DNA of 23,980 bases from assembly GCA_900755685.1 (NCBI GenBank), contig CAAEHI010000032.1:1-23980 (forward strand). Direction: 5' to 3'. This stretch comes from an uncultured Collinsella sp. (lineage in GTDB: Bacteria > Actinomycetota > Coriobacteriia > Coriobacteriales > Coriobacteriaceae). Positions 15,122 through 23,586 of the stretch are shown one piece after another (within the stretch, counting starts at the first letter, position 1; each line of letters opens with the position of its first letter). The translations under genes were made by a program, and so were the position numbers. The notes under the pieces are model-generated. The model did no database searches. It was not told the origin of the DNA and worked only from the letters and a program-made list of their open reading frames with translations.

Positions 15122-16948
15122 TTAGGCCTCGCCTCCCTTCGTGACGGCGGCATCCGCGGTCGCTGCAGTGATTTTCCAGCTCGCGGCCTGTTCGTATTCG
15201 GCCCACATCTTGGCATACAGACCCTCTTGGGACAGCAACTCGGCATGGGTACCCGACTCCTGCACGCTGCCCTGGTTGAGCACCACGATTTGGTCTGCGC
15301 CCACTACAGTCGAGAGTCGGTGCGCAATCATAATGACTGTGCGACCAGCCGCCAGCTTGCTAAAGGCGCGCTGGATGAGCGCCTCGTTCTCGGGATCGGC
15401 AAACGCCGTGGCCTCATCGAGCACCACGATAGGCGCGTCTTTAAGGATCGCGCGGGCGAGTGCCACGCGCTGGACCTCGCCGCCTGAAAGATATGCTCCG
15501 CCGGCACCGAGCATGGTATTGATGCCCTGTGGGAGCTTGGCCACAATGTCGTCGCACTGAGCTGCGGAGAGGGCCGCACGCACTTCGTCGTCAGTGGCCG
15601 TAGGCTTGGAGGCGCGCACGTTATCGGCAAGTGTTTGCCGGAACAGCTGGTTGGTCTGGAACACGAAGGCGACCTGGCCCATAAGCTCGTGCGGATCCAT
15701 ATCGCGAACGTCCACACCGCCTACGAGCACTCGACCCGAGGAAACGTCCCAAAAACGCGGAATCAGGCTTGCGCAGGTTGACTTGCCGCCACCCGAGGGA
15801 CCCACCAGGGCGAAAGTGCTACCCGCGGAAACGCTGAAACTCACATGGCTAACGGCAGGTGTTTCGGCACCCTCGTAGGTAAAATTCACGTCCTCAAATC
15901 GCACGTCGCCACCGGCAGGTTGCTTGGGTTGGGCGGGCACGGAGAGCTGCTTGGAATCCATGACGCTTCGAATACGAGCCAGCGAATCGGCACTCATCTG
16001 AGAGGCCTCGCCCACAAACATGAGCTTGGTCATGGCCGTCGGCACCACGGCCGAAAAAATCGCGTAAAACGTGAAGTTGGCCATAAAATGCGCGAAGTCC
16101 GTCTCGCCCGGCGCCAACAGCAACGCCACGGGCAGCAGGAATGTCACAAGGCCATTGAGCGCGGTAAGGTTGAGCACCTGCGGACCTCGGCAGAACGTGC
16201 CCGCATAGTTTTGCGCCATGTCGGCGTATTCGGCGATTGCATCGTGGAAGGCCTTAAAGGAGTAGACCGTCTGCTGAAACACCTTGACCACGGGGATGCC
16301 TCGTACGTATTCGGTGCCGGTCTTGTTCATCTTGACCAGCGCTCCCATGTAGGCCTTCATGAACTCGGCGCCTTTGCCGCTCATCATGGTGGCCATGGCG
16401 CCAAACGAAATGGCCACCGAGATGAGGCATGCCGCGCCCAAGCGCCAATCGAGGGCGAAAAGCAGCACGAGCAAGCCCACGACCATGGCGACGGCGCCTG
16501 CGATATCGGGCAGCATGTGTGCGAGCAAAGTCTCGGTGGAGGCGGCGCACCCGTCTACAATGCGGCGCAGCTCGCCGGTGGCATGCGTGTCGAAGTAGCC
16601 GAGCGGCAACTTAAGCAGGTGCTCGCTCGTAGCCTTACGGATATTGGACGCGCAGCGAAACGCGGACAGATGCGTGCACATGAGCCCCACGAAATAAGCT
16701 ACGATGCTTGCCAGCGCAAACCCCACGGCCCACCAACCGTACATCGCGATGTTAGTGGCTTCGCTCCAGTTGGGCGCCACGGCGATCAGGTCGCGCGCGA
16801 CAAGCCAAATGCACACGTACGGGCCAAAGCTCAGCAGCTGCGAGAGCGCCGAGAGCGCCATGCCCAAATACGTTAGGAATTTGCGGTCGCCGGCATACGC
16901 GAGCAGCTCGCCGATGCCTCCACCTTCCCTTTTTGATTCCTTTGCCAT
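15122..16948 (-). CDS. ABC half-transporter (permease plus ATPase), first gene of the pair
   Basis: A 608-aa half-transporter. The start at 16948 is chosen for GAAAGGAA just upstream; an in-frame start 21 codons earlier is less likely. Membrane helices lie in about residues 25-320. The ATPase shows Walker A 'GPSGGGKST' (383-391), signature 'LSGGEVQR' (487-494), Walker B 'IVVLDEATAFADPENE' from 507, and H543. The 'DEATAFADPE' form in place of the commoner 'DEATSALD' is typical of siderophore-type half-transporters such as YbtPQ and IrtAB. The stop TAA touches the ATG of the second gene. It is divergent from the AraC-type gene, its likely regulator. The substrate is inferred. Confidence 0.85.
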   Translation of the reverse strand: MAKESKREGGGIGELLAYAGDRKFLTYLGMALSALSQLLSFGPYVCIWLVARDLIAVAPNWSEATNIAMYGWWAVGFALASIVAYFVGLMCTHLSAFRCASNIRKATSEHLLKLPLGYFDTHATGELRRIVDGCAASTETLLAHMLPDIAGAVAMVVGLLVLLFALDWRLGAACLISVAISFGAMATMMSGKGAEFMKAYMGALVKMNKTGTEYVRGIPVVKVFQQTVYSFKAFHDAIAEYADMAQNYAGTFCRGPQVLNLTALNGLVTFLLPVALLLAPGETDFAHFMANFTFYAIFSAVVPTAMTKLMFVGEASQMSADSLARIRSVMDSKQLSVPAQPKQPAGGDVRFEDVNFTYEGAETPAVSHVSFSVSAGSTFALVGPSGGGKSTCASLIPRFWDVSSGRVLVGGVDVRDMDPHELMGQVAFVFQTNQLFRQTLADNVRASKPTATDDEVRAALSAAQCDDIVAKLPQGINTMLGAGGAYLSGGEVQRVALARAILKDAPIVVLDEATAFADPENEALIQRAFSKLAAGRTVIMIAHRLSTVVGADQIVVLNQGSVQESGTHAELLSQEGLYAKMWAEYEQAASWKITAATADAAVTKGGEA

Positions 16949-17002
16949 GAGATTCCTTTCTAACGGCTTGAGAGTTAACCGTAATGAACTTATCATTGCT
17001 GT

Positions 17003-17018
17003 GTTAGCCATGGCTCAC
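17003..17018. promoter_or_regulatory. Palindrome in the divergent ABC/AraC intergenic region
   Basis: GTTAGCCA (17003-17010) and TGGCTCAC (17011-17018) form a 16-bp palindrome with one mismatched pair, centred on CCATGG. It sits midway between the two divergent genes, 45 bases from the regulator start, and could bind the AraC-type protein or a metal regulator. No convincing -10/-35 pair was found. Confidence 0.5.
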
Positions 17019-17062
17019 AATCAAGCCAGGCGTGAACGTTTCTGCAAAGGAAAGGAACGCTT

Positions 17063-18067
17063 TTGCAAATACGGCGGGCAGCGACCGACATAACCGAGCT
17101 CTACGCACCGCAATTTGAGCAGTTTGGCTTGAAGCTTACCGGCAAGGGCGCCGTCTTTACCGGCGAGGTGGCAAACGACCGGGCGCACGGCCGCGCATGG
17201 ATCATGCCTCTCTCCCCTGCCTGCATCGTCATGGAGCATTTCATCACCCCGACGCACGATATGTACCTGGCCGAATACACACCCGAGCCATACGCCTGCG
17301 TGAGCGAAGTCAGCGCGCCCACACTTACATGCATGCCCGAGGCTGGCATAACGCCCGCGAACCTCAAACCATTGCATGGACCGTGGCCAAACAATGCCGT
17401 TTGCAGCTTTATCCAAGATAGCTGTGGCGAGGAATTAAGCCCGCTGTTTGCGGGGGAGCTCTATCACTCGCGCTCGGTGCTCTTTTTGCCTGGATATTTT
17501 GACGAACTGGAGCACCGCTATCCCACCGAGTTCGCGGGAATCTTTGAGGCGTTTGCCGAGCCATGGCACGAGGAAGCGACGTCTGCCATCTGCCACACGC
17601 TTCGCCGGATTAACGAGGACCGCGCCCGCACCGTAGGCGGACACGTCTATATGCAGGGCATCGTGGAGACCATGGTCGCGGAGCTCGCCTGTTCGCGCGC
17701 GGCCCACAGGCAGGCGCGGCAGGCGGCAGACACACGCGTCAGCATAACCATTGCCGAAGAAGCAACGGCGATGATTGAGCGCGCGCTCGACAAAGGCAGA
17801 CGTGTGGGTATCAACGAGGTGGCCGAGAGGCTCTACACAAGCCGCTCCAAACTATGCGCCACCTTTAAGGCCCAAACAGGCGAGTCCCTGGGCGCCTACA
17901 TTCGCAGACGCCGCATGGAGCGAGCGCAGGACCTTTTGGCCGATAGCGCGCTCACGATAGCGCAGATGGCAGAGCGTCTAGGCTACCCTCAGCAAGCCGC
18001 CTTCGCCCAAGCCTTCAAACAATACACCGGCATGACACCCACGGCTTGGCGAAGCAAGCATCGCTAA
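17063..18067 (+). CDS. AraC-family transcriptional regulator
   Basis: A 334-aa DNA-binding regulator. The TTG start at 17063 is supported by 'AAGGAAAGGAA' upstream; the next in-frame ATG is about 47 codons later and would cut the protein. Residues 1-225 form the sensing part, without a recognised ligand motif. The last ~95 residues hold two helix-turn-helix units: 'GINEVAERLYTSRSKLCATF' and 'LTIAQMAERLGYPQQAAFAQ', ending in 'YTGMTPTAWR', a standard AraC signature. It is divergent from the ABC operon, as YbtA is in siderophore loci, so it probably activates that operon. The ligand (siderophore or other) is unknown. Confidence 0.88.
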   Translation: MQIRRAATDITELYAPQFEQFGLKLTGKGAVFTGEVANDRAHGRAWIMPLSPACIVMEHFITPTHDMYLAEYTPEPYACVSEVSAPTLTCMPEAGITPANLKPLHGPWPNNAVCSFIQDSCGEELSPLFAGELYHSRSVLFLPGYFDELEHRYPTEFAGIFEAFAEPWHEEATSAICHTLRRINEDRARTVGGHVYMQGIVETMVAELACSRAAHRQARQAADTRVSITIAEEATAMIERALDKGRRVGINEVAERLYTSRSKLCATFKAQTGESLGAYIRRRRMERAQDLLADSALTIAQMAERLGYPQQAAFAQAFKQYTGMTPTAWRSKHR

Positions 18068-18131
18068 GGCCCAGGCTCCCTGGCCGTAACGGAGCGATTA
18101 ATTAGCCGCCGCCCGTCAGCTCACCCAGGAT

Positions 18132-19496
18132 CTAAACGTCAAGATGTGCACGATCAAGCGCCTTTTTGATAAGAGGGACAGATCGATCAGCCAAATACAA
18201 CGGAATGTTGAGCACCCCGTCGTCGAGCTTTAGGTTCTTAAGTGAGTAGCGGACCCTCAATGGAGTCGTCTCCGCATGCTTGTCGGCATAGTACTTAAGG
18301 CTCTTGGAATGAACGACCTCTCCAGATTTGACCTCGACGGGAACGATTTCGTTTCCGACTTGAATCAAAAAATCGACTTCGTGCTTCGGCTTCTCGTTTG
18401 TCCAATAACGCGGAGCAGCATCTAACTGTGAAAGCAATGCCTGAAGCACATAGTTCTCGGCGAACGAACCTTTGAACTCCGAAAATAGCGCATCCGAGAT
18501 GGCAAAAGCGGACGCATCCAGCCTTGCCATGCGGCGCAGCAAGCCGACATCAAGACAGTAGACCTTAAATGCCTTGAGGTCATCGTACGCAGAGAGCGGC
18601 ACACCACCGGCAGCATTAAGGCGAACCGCCGTGATGAGCCCAGCATCGGCAAGCCATTCCAGAGCATCCTCGTATTCTCGAGCACGAGCCCCCTCGCGCA
18701 CCGCACCCCAAACGAACTTTTTGTTCTCGCGCGCCAACTGAGCTGGAATCGAGTTCCATATTTGTGAAAGCTTGGCGAACTGCGCACGGCCACCATGCTT
18801 GGCAAAATCGCGCTCGTAGGAATCCAAGAGATCAGACAACACCTTATCGACCTGAACGATATCGCCCGTCTCCACCCACCGGCCAAGAGCCTCTGGCATG
18901 CCGCCGCATGCAAAATAACGACGAAGATGCTCGACGAGACGGACATGGAAGAAATCGGGCACTGTCTCGATCTGATCCAGGCCGCCAAGGTATTCGTCGT
19001 AGTTTGCAGCACCCTCGGCTTTCAGAAACTCGGAAAAGCTCATGGGGCGCATCTCCATGAACTCGACCTTTCCCACCGGAAAAGCGCTGGTCTCACGGGA
19101 CAAGCGAACGCCCAACAAAGACCCTGCGCATGCGACGTGATACTCGGGGGCCTCGTCACAGAAGTATTTAAGGGCGCCGACTGCAGAAGGACAATCCTGG
19201 ATCTCATCAATAATAAGCAGCGTTTTACCGGGATCGATAGGCTGTCCAAGTGCCAGGGAAAGATTTGAGATGATCCGTCGAGGATCGCGCGTACCTTCGA
19301 AAAACTGAGCGTACTCGCTCTGTACCCCAGGTGACGGCTCCTCGAGCGTCAGATACACAAAATTGAGGTACGAGGTTCGGCCGAACTCCTTAAGCGCCCA
19401 CGTCTTTCCAACCTGGCGCGCCCCCTTAAGGATAAGCGGCTTACGATATTCTGACGCTTTCCAAGCGTTAAGCTTGGCAATGATATCTCGCTGCAT
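18132..19496 (-). CDS. AAA_14 / DUF4143 ATPase
   Basis: A 454-aa protein of the widespread archaeal/bacterial 'ATP-binding, DUF4143' family. Walker A 'GARQVGKT' at 25-32 and Walker B 'LLIIDEIQD' at 93-101 belong to the N-terminal AAA_14 domain. The C-terminal DUF4143 part has H372, D375 and 'VEVKSG' (388-390), a PD-(D/E)xK-like nuclease-fold pattern. The biological role of this family is not settled; it is often seen as accessory or mobile. A GGGAGG site lies 8 bases before the ATG. It stands alone with a palindrome-rich promoter region (19516-19590), which suggests tight regulation, perhaps by itself. It ends convergent to the AraC gene, 64 bases away. Confidence 0.85.
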   Translation of the reverse strand: MQRDIIAKLNAWKASEYRKPLILKGARQVGKTWALKEFGRTSYLNFVYLTLEEPSPGVQSEYAQFFEGTRDPRRIISNLSLALGQPIDPGKTLLIIDEIQDCPSAVGALKYFCDEAPEYHVACAGSLLGVRLSRETSAFPVGKVEFMEMRPMSFSEFLKAEGAANYDEYLGGLDQIETVPDFFHVRLVEHLRRYFACGGMPEALGRWVETGDIVQVDKVLSDLLDSYERDFAKHGGRAQFAKLSQIWNSIPAQLARENKKFVWGAVREGARAREYEDALEWLADAGLITAVRLNAAGGVPLSAYDDLKAFKVYCLDVGLLRRMARLDASAFAISDALFSEFKGSFAENYVLQALLSQLDAAPRYWTNEKPKHEVDFLIQVGNEIVPVEVKSGEVVHSKSLKYYADKHAETTPLRVRYSLKNLKLDDGVLNIPLYLADRSVPLIKKALDRAHLDV

Positions 19497-19515
19497 GACC
19501 GAACCTCCCGCAAAG

Positions 19516-19590
19516 AAACTTCCGTAAACGTGATATTTCCCACATTTTACCCTAGGTAAAACGTGATATTTATCACATTTACGGAAGTTT
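19516..19590. promoter_or_regulatory. Nested palindromes and direct repeats upstream of the DUF4143 ATPase
   Basis: An outer perfect 13-bp inverted repeat (19516-19528 with 19578-19590, AAACTTCCGTAAA) encloses two near-identical units starting CGTGATATTT at 19529-19550 and 19562-19582. The second unit holds GTGATA-TT-TATCAC. Between them lies TTTTACC-CTA-GGTAAAA. It begins 20 bases before the start codon, so it is probably an operator array or a structured leader. Confidence 0.75.
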
Positions 19591-19628
19591 TAAGCTCATT
19601 TCGCCACACTTTCATCACATTCAAAAGG

Positions 19629-19651
19629 CGGAGGCGCATTTTGCGCCTCCG
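19629..19651 (-). terminator. Hairpin downstream of the gatCAB operon
   Basis: CGGAGGCGC (19629-19637) pairs with GCGCCTCCG (19643-19651) around a 5-base loop. On the minus strand it is followed by CCTTTTGA (complement of 19621-19628), so it acts best as a terminator for transcripts coming from gatB. Confidence 0.65.
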
Positions 19652-19701
19652 TCACCATCTTTCCTATCAGCCTACCTGACCCAAACGGCCGAGTCGTTGC
19701 A

Positions 19702-19842
19702 GAACCCGGGAGCCCCGGCAGGGCGGGTGCTTGCTCAAAATGAGTTCCGCACGCAAAGAAGGCCACTTAATGTGGCCTTCGTCTTGCGCAGGACTGTTCG
19801 AAATTTTGAGGAAGCACCCGCCCTGCCGGGGCTCCCGGGTTC
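19702..19842. repeat. 141-bp giant palindrome with 40-bp arms just after gatB
   Basis: The left arm 19702-19741 is the reverse complement of the right arm 19803-19842 with a single mismatch. The middle carries a further perfect 9-bp hairpin (GAAGGCCAC at 19758-19766, GTGGCCTTC at 19772-19780) with an extra CGCAA/TTGCG stem (19752-19756 with 19784-19788). It begins 4 bases after the gatB stop codon. No gene is inside. It could be a MITE- or REP-like element or a strong transcript-end structure. Confidence 0.9.
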
Positions 19843-19846
19843 CCGC

Positions 19847-21523
19847 TTACGAGAGCGACGTTCTCAGCAACTCGTTGAAGAGCTTCGGGTTGCCCTTGCC
19901 GCGGCTCGCCTTCATGCACTGGCCCACCAAAAAGCCGATGACCTTCTGGTTTCCGTCGCGGTACTGCTGCGCCTGCTCGGCACAGTTTGCCAGCACCTCG
20001 TCCACAATCGGCTGCAACGCGCCGGCATCGCTCACCTGACGCATGCCGCGCTCGTCGACGATCTTGTTGGGGTCGTCGCTGGTCTGGGCCATGGCCTCAA
20101 AGACCTCGTGCGCCTGGTTGGAGCTAATGGCATCGGTCGCCAGCAGCTTGGCAAGAGCGGCCACCTGAGCCGGCGTGATGCCGGACTCGGCAAGCGACAC
20201 GCCCGCACCCTTAAGGTAGGCGATCATCTCGTTGACCAGCAGGTTTGCGACCGTCTGGGCCTCCTTGCCAGCCATACCGGCAGCGGCAGCCTCAAAGAAC
20301 TCGGCAAACTCCGGGTCGCCGGCAATCTGTTCGGCATCGGCCGCCTTAATGCCAAAGTCGGCCTCAAAACGGGCGCGCTTGGCATCGGGCAGCTCGGGGA
20401 TCTCGCCACGGCAGCGGTCGATGAACTCGTCGTCCAGATCGAACGGCGCCAGGTCGGGATCGGGGAACAGGCGATAGTCGTCGGCCGTCTCCTTCACACG
20501 CATAACCACGGTACGCTTGCGACTAGGCTCCCAGTGGCGGGTCTCCTGATAGATGATGCCGCCTTCCTCGAGCACCTCGGCCTGGCGGCAAATCTCGTAG
20601 GCAAGACCGTCATGCAGGCTCTTAAACGAGTTAAGGTTCTTAAGCTCGGTCTTGGTGCCCAGCTTGGTCTCGCCACGGCGGCGCAGCGACACGTTGCCGT
20701 CGCAGCGCATGGAACCCTTTTCCATGGAGCAGTCCGAAATGCCCAGCGTCACAAAGATGCGACGGAGCTTCTCCATAAACAGGCGAGCCTCCTCGGGCGT
20801 ACGCAAGTCGGGCTCGGTCACGAGCTCAATCAAAGGCGTGCCGCAGCGGTTGTAGTCGACGAGCGACTCGGCCGCGGCGGTAATGCGGCCCTCGGCGCCG
20901 CCCACGTGGACCATCTTGGCGGCGTCCTCCTCCATGTGAATGCGTAGGATGCGGATGGGCACCGTGTAGGAACCGTCCTCGCGGCGCTCGGGCATCTGCA
21001 GGTTGGACGCATCATAGCTAGCCAGGTGACCGGCGCGCTGGTTGCCTTCGCGCATGGTCGACGTCATGGACGTGGACAGGCCCTCGGCGTTGGCCGAGGC
21101 GCTCGCCAGGCTCTGGGCCTCGGCCTCGCCAAACGCGCAGTCGGGACGCTCGGCGGCACCGCGACCGGTCACGTCCAGATCCAGGTGACCGTACATGGCA
21201 AAGGCGACCGGGCCCTGCGTGGTCTGGAAGTTCTTGGCCATATCGGGATAGAAGTAGTGCTTGCGGTAGAACATCGAGTGGCGCTGGATCTCGCAGTTGG
21301 TGGCGAGACCGGCCTTGACGATGCTCTCGATGGCACGCTTGTTGGGCACCGGCAGGGCGCCGGGCAGACCCAGGCACACCGGGCACACGTTGGCGTTGGG
21401 CTCGTCATCGTGGCTAAGCTTGCAGTTGCAGAACATCTTGGTATCGAGTGCGGTGAGCTCGGTATGGATCTCCAGGCCGATCACGGCCTCCCAATCCTGC
21501 AGGACCTCGGAAAGCTCCTTCAT
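19847..21523 (-). CDS. gatB: Aspartyl/glutamyl-tRNA amidotransferase subunit B
   Basis: A 558-aa protein of the GatCAB complex, which turns Glu-tRNA(Gln) and, in many bacteria, Asp-tRNA(Asn) into the amide forms. GatB activates the tRNA-bound acid with ATP. Conserved parts include 'VIGLEIHTEL' near the N-terminus, 'VCPVCLGLPGALPVPN', 'RKHYFYPDMAKNFQ', 'DYNRCGTPLIELVTEPD', 'MEKGSMRCDGNVS' and a C-terminal Yqey-like tail. Relative to most GatB proteins it carries an insertion of roughly 60 residues at about 119-187, between 'GHLDLDV' and 'IRILRIHMEEDA'. Its start overlaps the gatA stop by one base (TAATG). Confidence 0.96.
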   Translation of the reverse strand: MKELSEVLQDWEAVIGLEIHTELTALDTKMFCNCKLSHDDEPNANVCPVCLGLPGALPVPNKRAIESIVKAGLATNCEIQRHSMFYRKHYFYPDMAKNFQTTQGPVAFAMYGHLDLDVTGRGAAERPDCAFGEAEAQSLASASANAEGLSTSMTSTMREGNQRAGHLASYDASNLQMPERREDGSYTVPIRILRIHMEEDAAKMVHVGGAEGRITAAAESLVDYNRCGTPLIELVTEPDLRTPEEARLFMEKLRRIFVTLGISDCSMEKGSMRCDGNVSLRRRGETKLGTKTELKNLNSFKSLHDGLAYEICRQAEVLEEGGIIYQETRHWEPSRKRTVVMRVKETADDYRLFPDPDLAPFDLDDEFIDRCRGEIPELPDAKRARFEADFGIKAADAEQIAGDPEFAEFFEAAAAGMAGKEAQTVANLLVNEMIAYLKGAGVSLAESGITPAQVAALAKLLATDAISSNQAHEVFEAMAQTSDDPNKIVDERGMRQVSDAGALQPIVDEVLANCAEQAQQYRDGNQKVIGFLVGQCMKASRGKGNPKLFNELLRTSLS

Positions 21524-23057
21524 TACAGCTCGCCTCCCTTCCCGGCAAAATCGGGCGCGACGGAAAGCGCGGGCGCACCCGTGGCGGCATCGGCAAAGCC
21601 GCGCTCCAGGGCGCGGGCAAACGTGAGCAGCTGACGGTCCTTAAAGGCCGGACCCACCAGCTGGGCAGAAACGGGCAGATTGCTGTCCTCGCCCAGGCCC
21701 AGCGGCACCGAGATACCACCGTTGCCGCAAATGTTGAGCGAGATGGTGTACAGGTCGGAGAGGTACATCTGCGTGGGGTCGCTGATCTCGCCAAACTTAA
21801 AGGCCGTGCGCGGCGAGGCGGGCATGAGGATGGTGTCCACCTTGGCATATGCGGCATCGTAGTCCTGCGTGATGAGCGTGCGGGCCTTTTGCGCAGCGTA
21901 GTAGTACTTGTCGTACACGCCCGAGCTCAGCAGGTAGGCGCCGAGCATCTGACGGCGCTTGGCCTCGGCGCCAAAGCCGTGGGCGCGTGAGAGCGAGCTC
22001 TGGTCGGACAGGTTGGCGCAGCCCTCCTCCTGATAGCCGTAGCGAATGCCGTCGAAACGTGCCAGGTTGGAGAACGCCTCGGCAGGCCCGATGACGTAGT
22101 AGGCGGCGATGGCGGCGTCCAGGTGCGGCAGGTCGACCTCGACCAGCTCGGCGCCCTGGTTCTGCAGCTCCTGGGCGGCGCGCTGAACAGCGGCCTTGAC
22201 CTCGGGCGTCAGGCCCTCGGCCTCCATAAACGCAGGGATGATGCCCACGCGCTTGCCCTCGATGCTGTCGTTGAGATGCTCGGTAAAGTCGACGGCGCAA
22301 TCCTGGCTGGTGCAGTCGTACGGATCGTGGCCCGAGCCGGTAAGCGCGTTCATGGCCAGCGCGACATCCTCGACCGTGCGGCCAAAGGGGCCCACCTGGT
22401 CGAGCGACGAGCCAAAGGCCACCACGCCGTAACGGCTCACGGCGCCGTACGTGGGCTTAAAGCCCACCACGCCGCACAGCGACGCCGGCTGGCGGGGGGG
22501 GCCGCCGGCGGGGGGTGGGCGCCGCCGGTGTCCGAACCCAGCGAGAGAGCGACCTCGCCCGCGGCGACGGCGGCAGCGGAGCCGCCCGAGGAGCCGCCGG
22601 GCACGCGCTCGGTATCCCAGGGGTTGTTGGTGCGGTGGAACGCCGAGCTCTCGGTGGAGCTGCCAAAGGCAAACTCGTCCATGTTGGCCTTGCCCATGGG
22701 CAGGCAGCCGGCGTCGAGCATGCGCTGGACGCAGGTGGCGGTATAGACGCTCTGGTAGTTCTCGAGCATGCGGGAAGCGCAGGTGGTGCGCGTGCCCACG
22801 AGGTTCATGTTGTCCTTAATGGCCAGCGGCACGCCCGCAAGCGGGGGCAGCGGCTTGCCTGTGGCACGGTCGGCATCCAAGCGCGCGGCGGCCTCGAGCG
22901 CGAGCTCGGGCGCCACCTGCAGGAAAGCCTGGACCCCGCCCTCGCGCGCCTCGATGGCGGCAAGGGAGGCCTGGGCCACCTCGGTAGCGGTAAAGTCGCC
23001 GGCGGCAACGCCCGCGGCGATCTGGTCGGCGGGAAGGGAATCGAAGCTCTGCGCCAT
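21523..23057 (-). pseudogene. gatA: gatA (amidotransferase subunit A), frameshifted by a G/C insertion, probable sequence error
   Basis: GatA releases ammonia from glutamine or asparagine for the tRNA amidation. The N-terminal part reads normally from 23057 ('KDNM' with K81, 'VPGGSSGGS' near 153-160, 'SLGSDTGG' at 172-179), and the C-terminal part continues from about 22491 ('LCGVVGFKPTYGAVSRYG') to 21523. Between them lie 29 bases (22492-22520), almost only C and G, where the nine bases coding Ser-Ile-Arg are expected, so the frame shifts by 20 bases. Ser180, the nucleophile of the Lys-Ser-Ser triad, is missing. gatB and gatC are intact and the complex is essential in bacteria without GlnRS, so an assembly or sequencing error is much more likely than a true pseudogene. 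Both ends overlap their neighbours by one base. Confidence 0.88.
22492..22520. other. Anomalous G/C-only insertion inside gatA
   Basis: 29 bases containing runs of eight and six G, with one T as the only base other than G or C. It replaces the nine bases for Ser-Ile-Arg expected after 'SDTGG'. It looks like the low-complexity sequence at window positions 1-28. Confidence 0.8.
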
Positions 23058-23368
23058 TACTCGCTCTCCCCCTCTCCCAAAATGGACGGCACGCGGAAGT
23101 AACGGTCGCGCGCGCTGCCGGCGTTTTCCAGCGCGACGTCGAGCGGCAGGTCGCGCTCGGGCTCGCGCAGGTCATCGCCCATCACGTTGGACAGGCTTCC
23201 GATGGGATGGAACGTGGGTTCCACGTCGGGCAAGTCATATTGCAGGACGGGCTCGAGCATCTGGACGGCATCGTTCATGTAGGACGTCATCTGGGTGAGC
23301 TCGTCATCGGTCAGTGCGATCTTTGCGTACTCGGCGATGCCGCGCACGTCTTTCTCGCTGAGTGCCAT
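23057..23368 (-). CDS. gatC: Aspartyl/glutamyl-tRNA amidotransferase subunit C
   Basis: A 103-aa subunit that clamps GatA and GatB together. The start at 23368 (MALSEKDV) is chosen for the GGAAGGGA site just upstream; six more codons are open. 'DVRGIAEYAKIALTDDEL' and 'MNDAVQMLEPVLQYDL' are the usual GatC helices, followed by a loop with 'VEPTFHPIG' and a C-terminal 'FRVPSILGEGE'. The stop overlaps the gatA start by one base. It is the first gene of the gatCAB operon. A possible -10 TATACT lies upstream at 23404-23409 without a clear -35. Confidence 0.93.
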   Translation of the reverse strand: MALSEKDVRGIAEYAKIALTDDELTQMTSYMNDAVQMLEPVLQYDLPDVEPTFHPIGSLSNVMGDDLREPERDLPLDVALENAGSARDRYFRVPSILGEGESE

Positions 23369-23503
23369 AGGCGCTCCCTTCCGCATAACAGTTAAACCGT
23401 TCCAGTATACAGGGCAACGCCGGCTTGGGCAGGCGCTTTACCCAAATGCAGCGAAAACGTAACGAGGGTGGCGGGTTGGCAGGCGGCAGGCTGGCGGTTC
23501 TGC

Positions 23504-23586
23504 AGCGAAACCGCACCGTCCATAGCGAAAACCGTCTCGTCCACAACGAAGACCGTACTGTCCGCAACAAAAACCATCACAACATT
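23504..23586. repeat. Degenerate 21-bp tandem repeat, four units
   Basis: Units at 23504-23523 (20 bp), 23524-23544, 23545-23565 and 23566-23586 share the pattern A-R-C-G-A-A-N-A-C-C-G-T followed by a variable end with TCC. On the minus strand the units would read as a seven-residue repeat of the type VFVxDxT, but no start or ribosome site supports translation. Confidence 0.6.

Noticed and set aside
19697..20947. Long + strand open frame opposite gatB and crossing the giant palindrome
   Set aside because: Antisense shadow of gatB; the product is repetitive and begins within the palindrome without a ribosome site.
22437..22520. Real splitting of gatA into two working proteins
   Set aside because: The N-terminal part ends in a Pro/Arg-rich out-of-frame tail and loses Ser180; the second part has no ribosome site and starts in the middle of a conserved domain.
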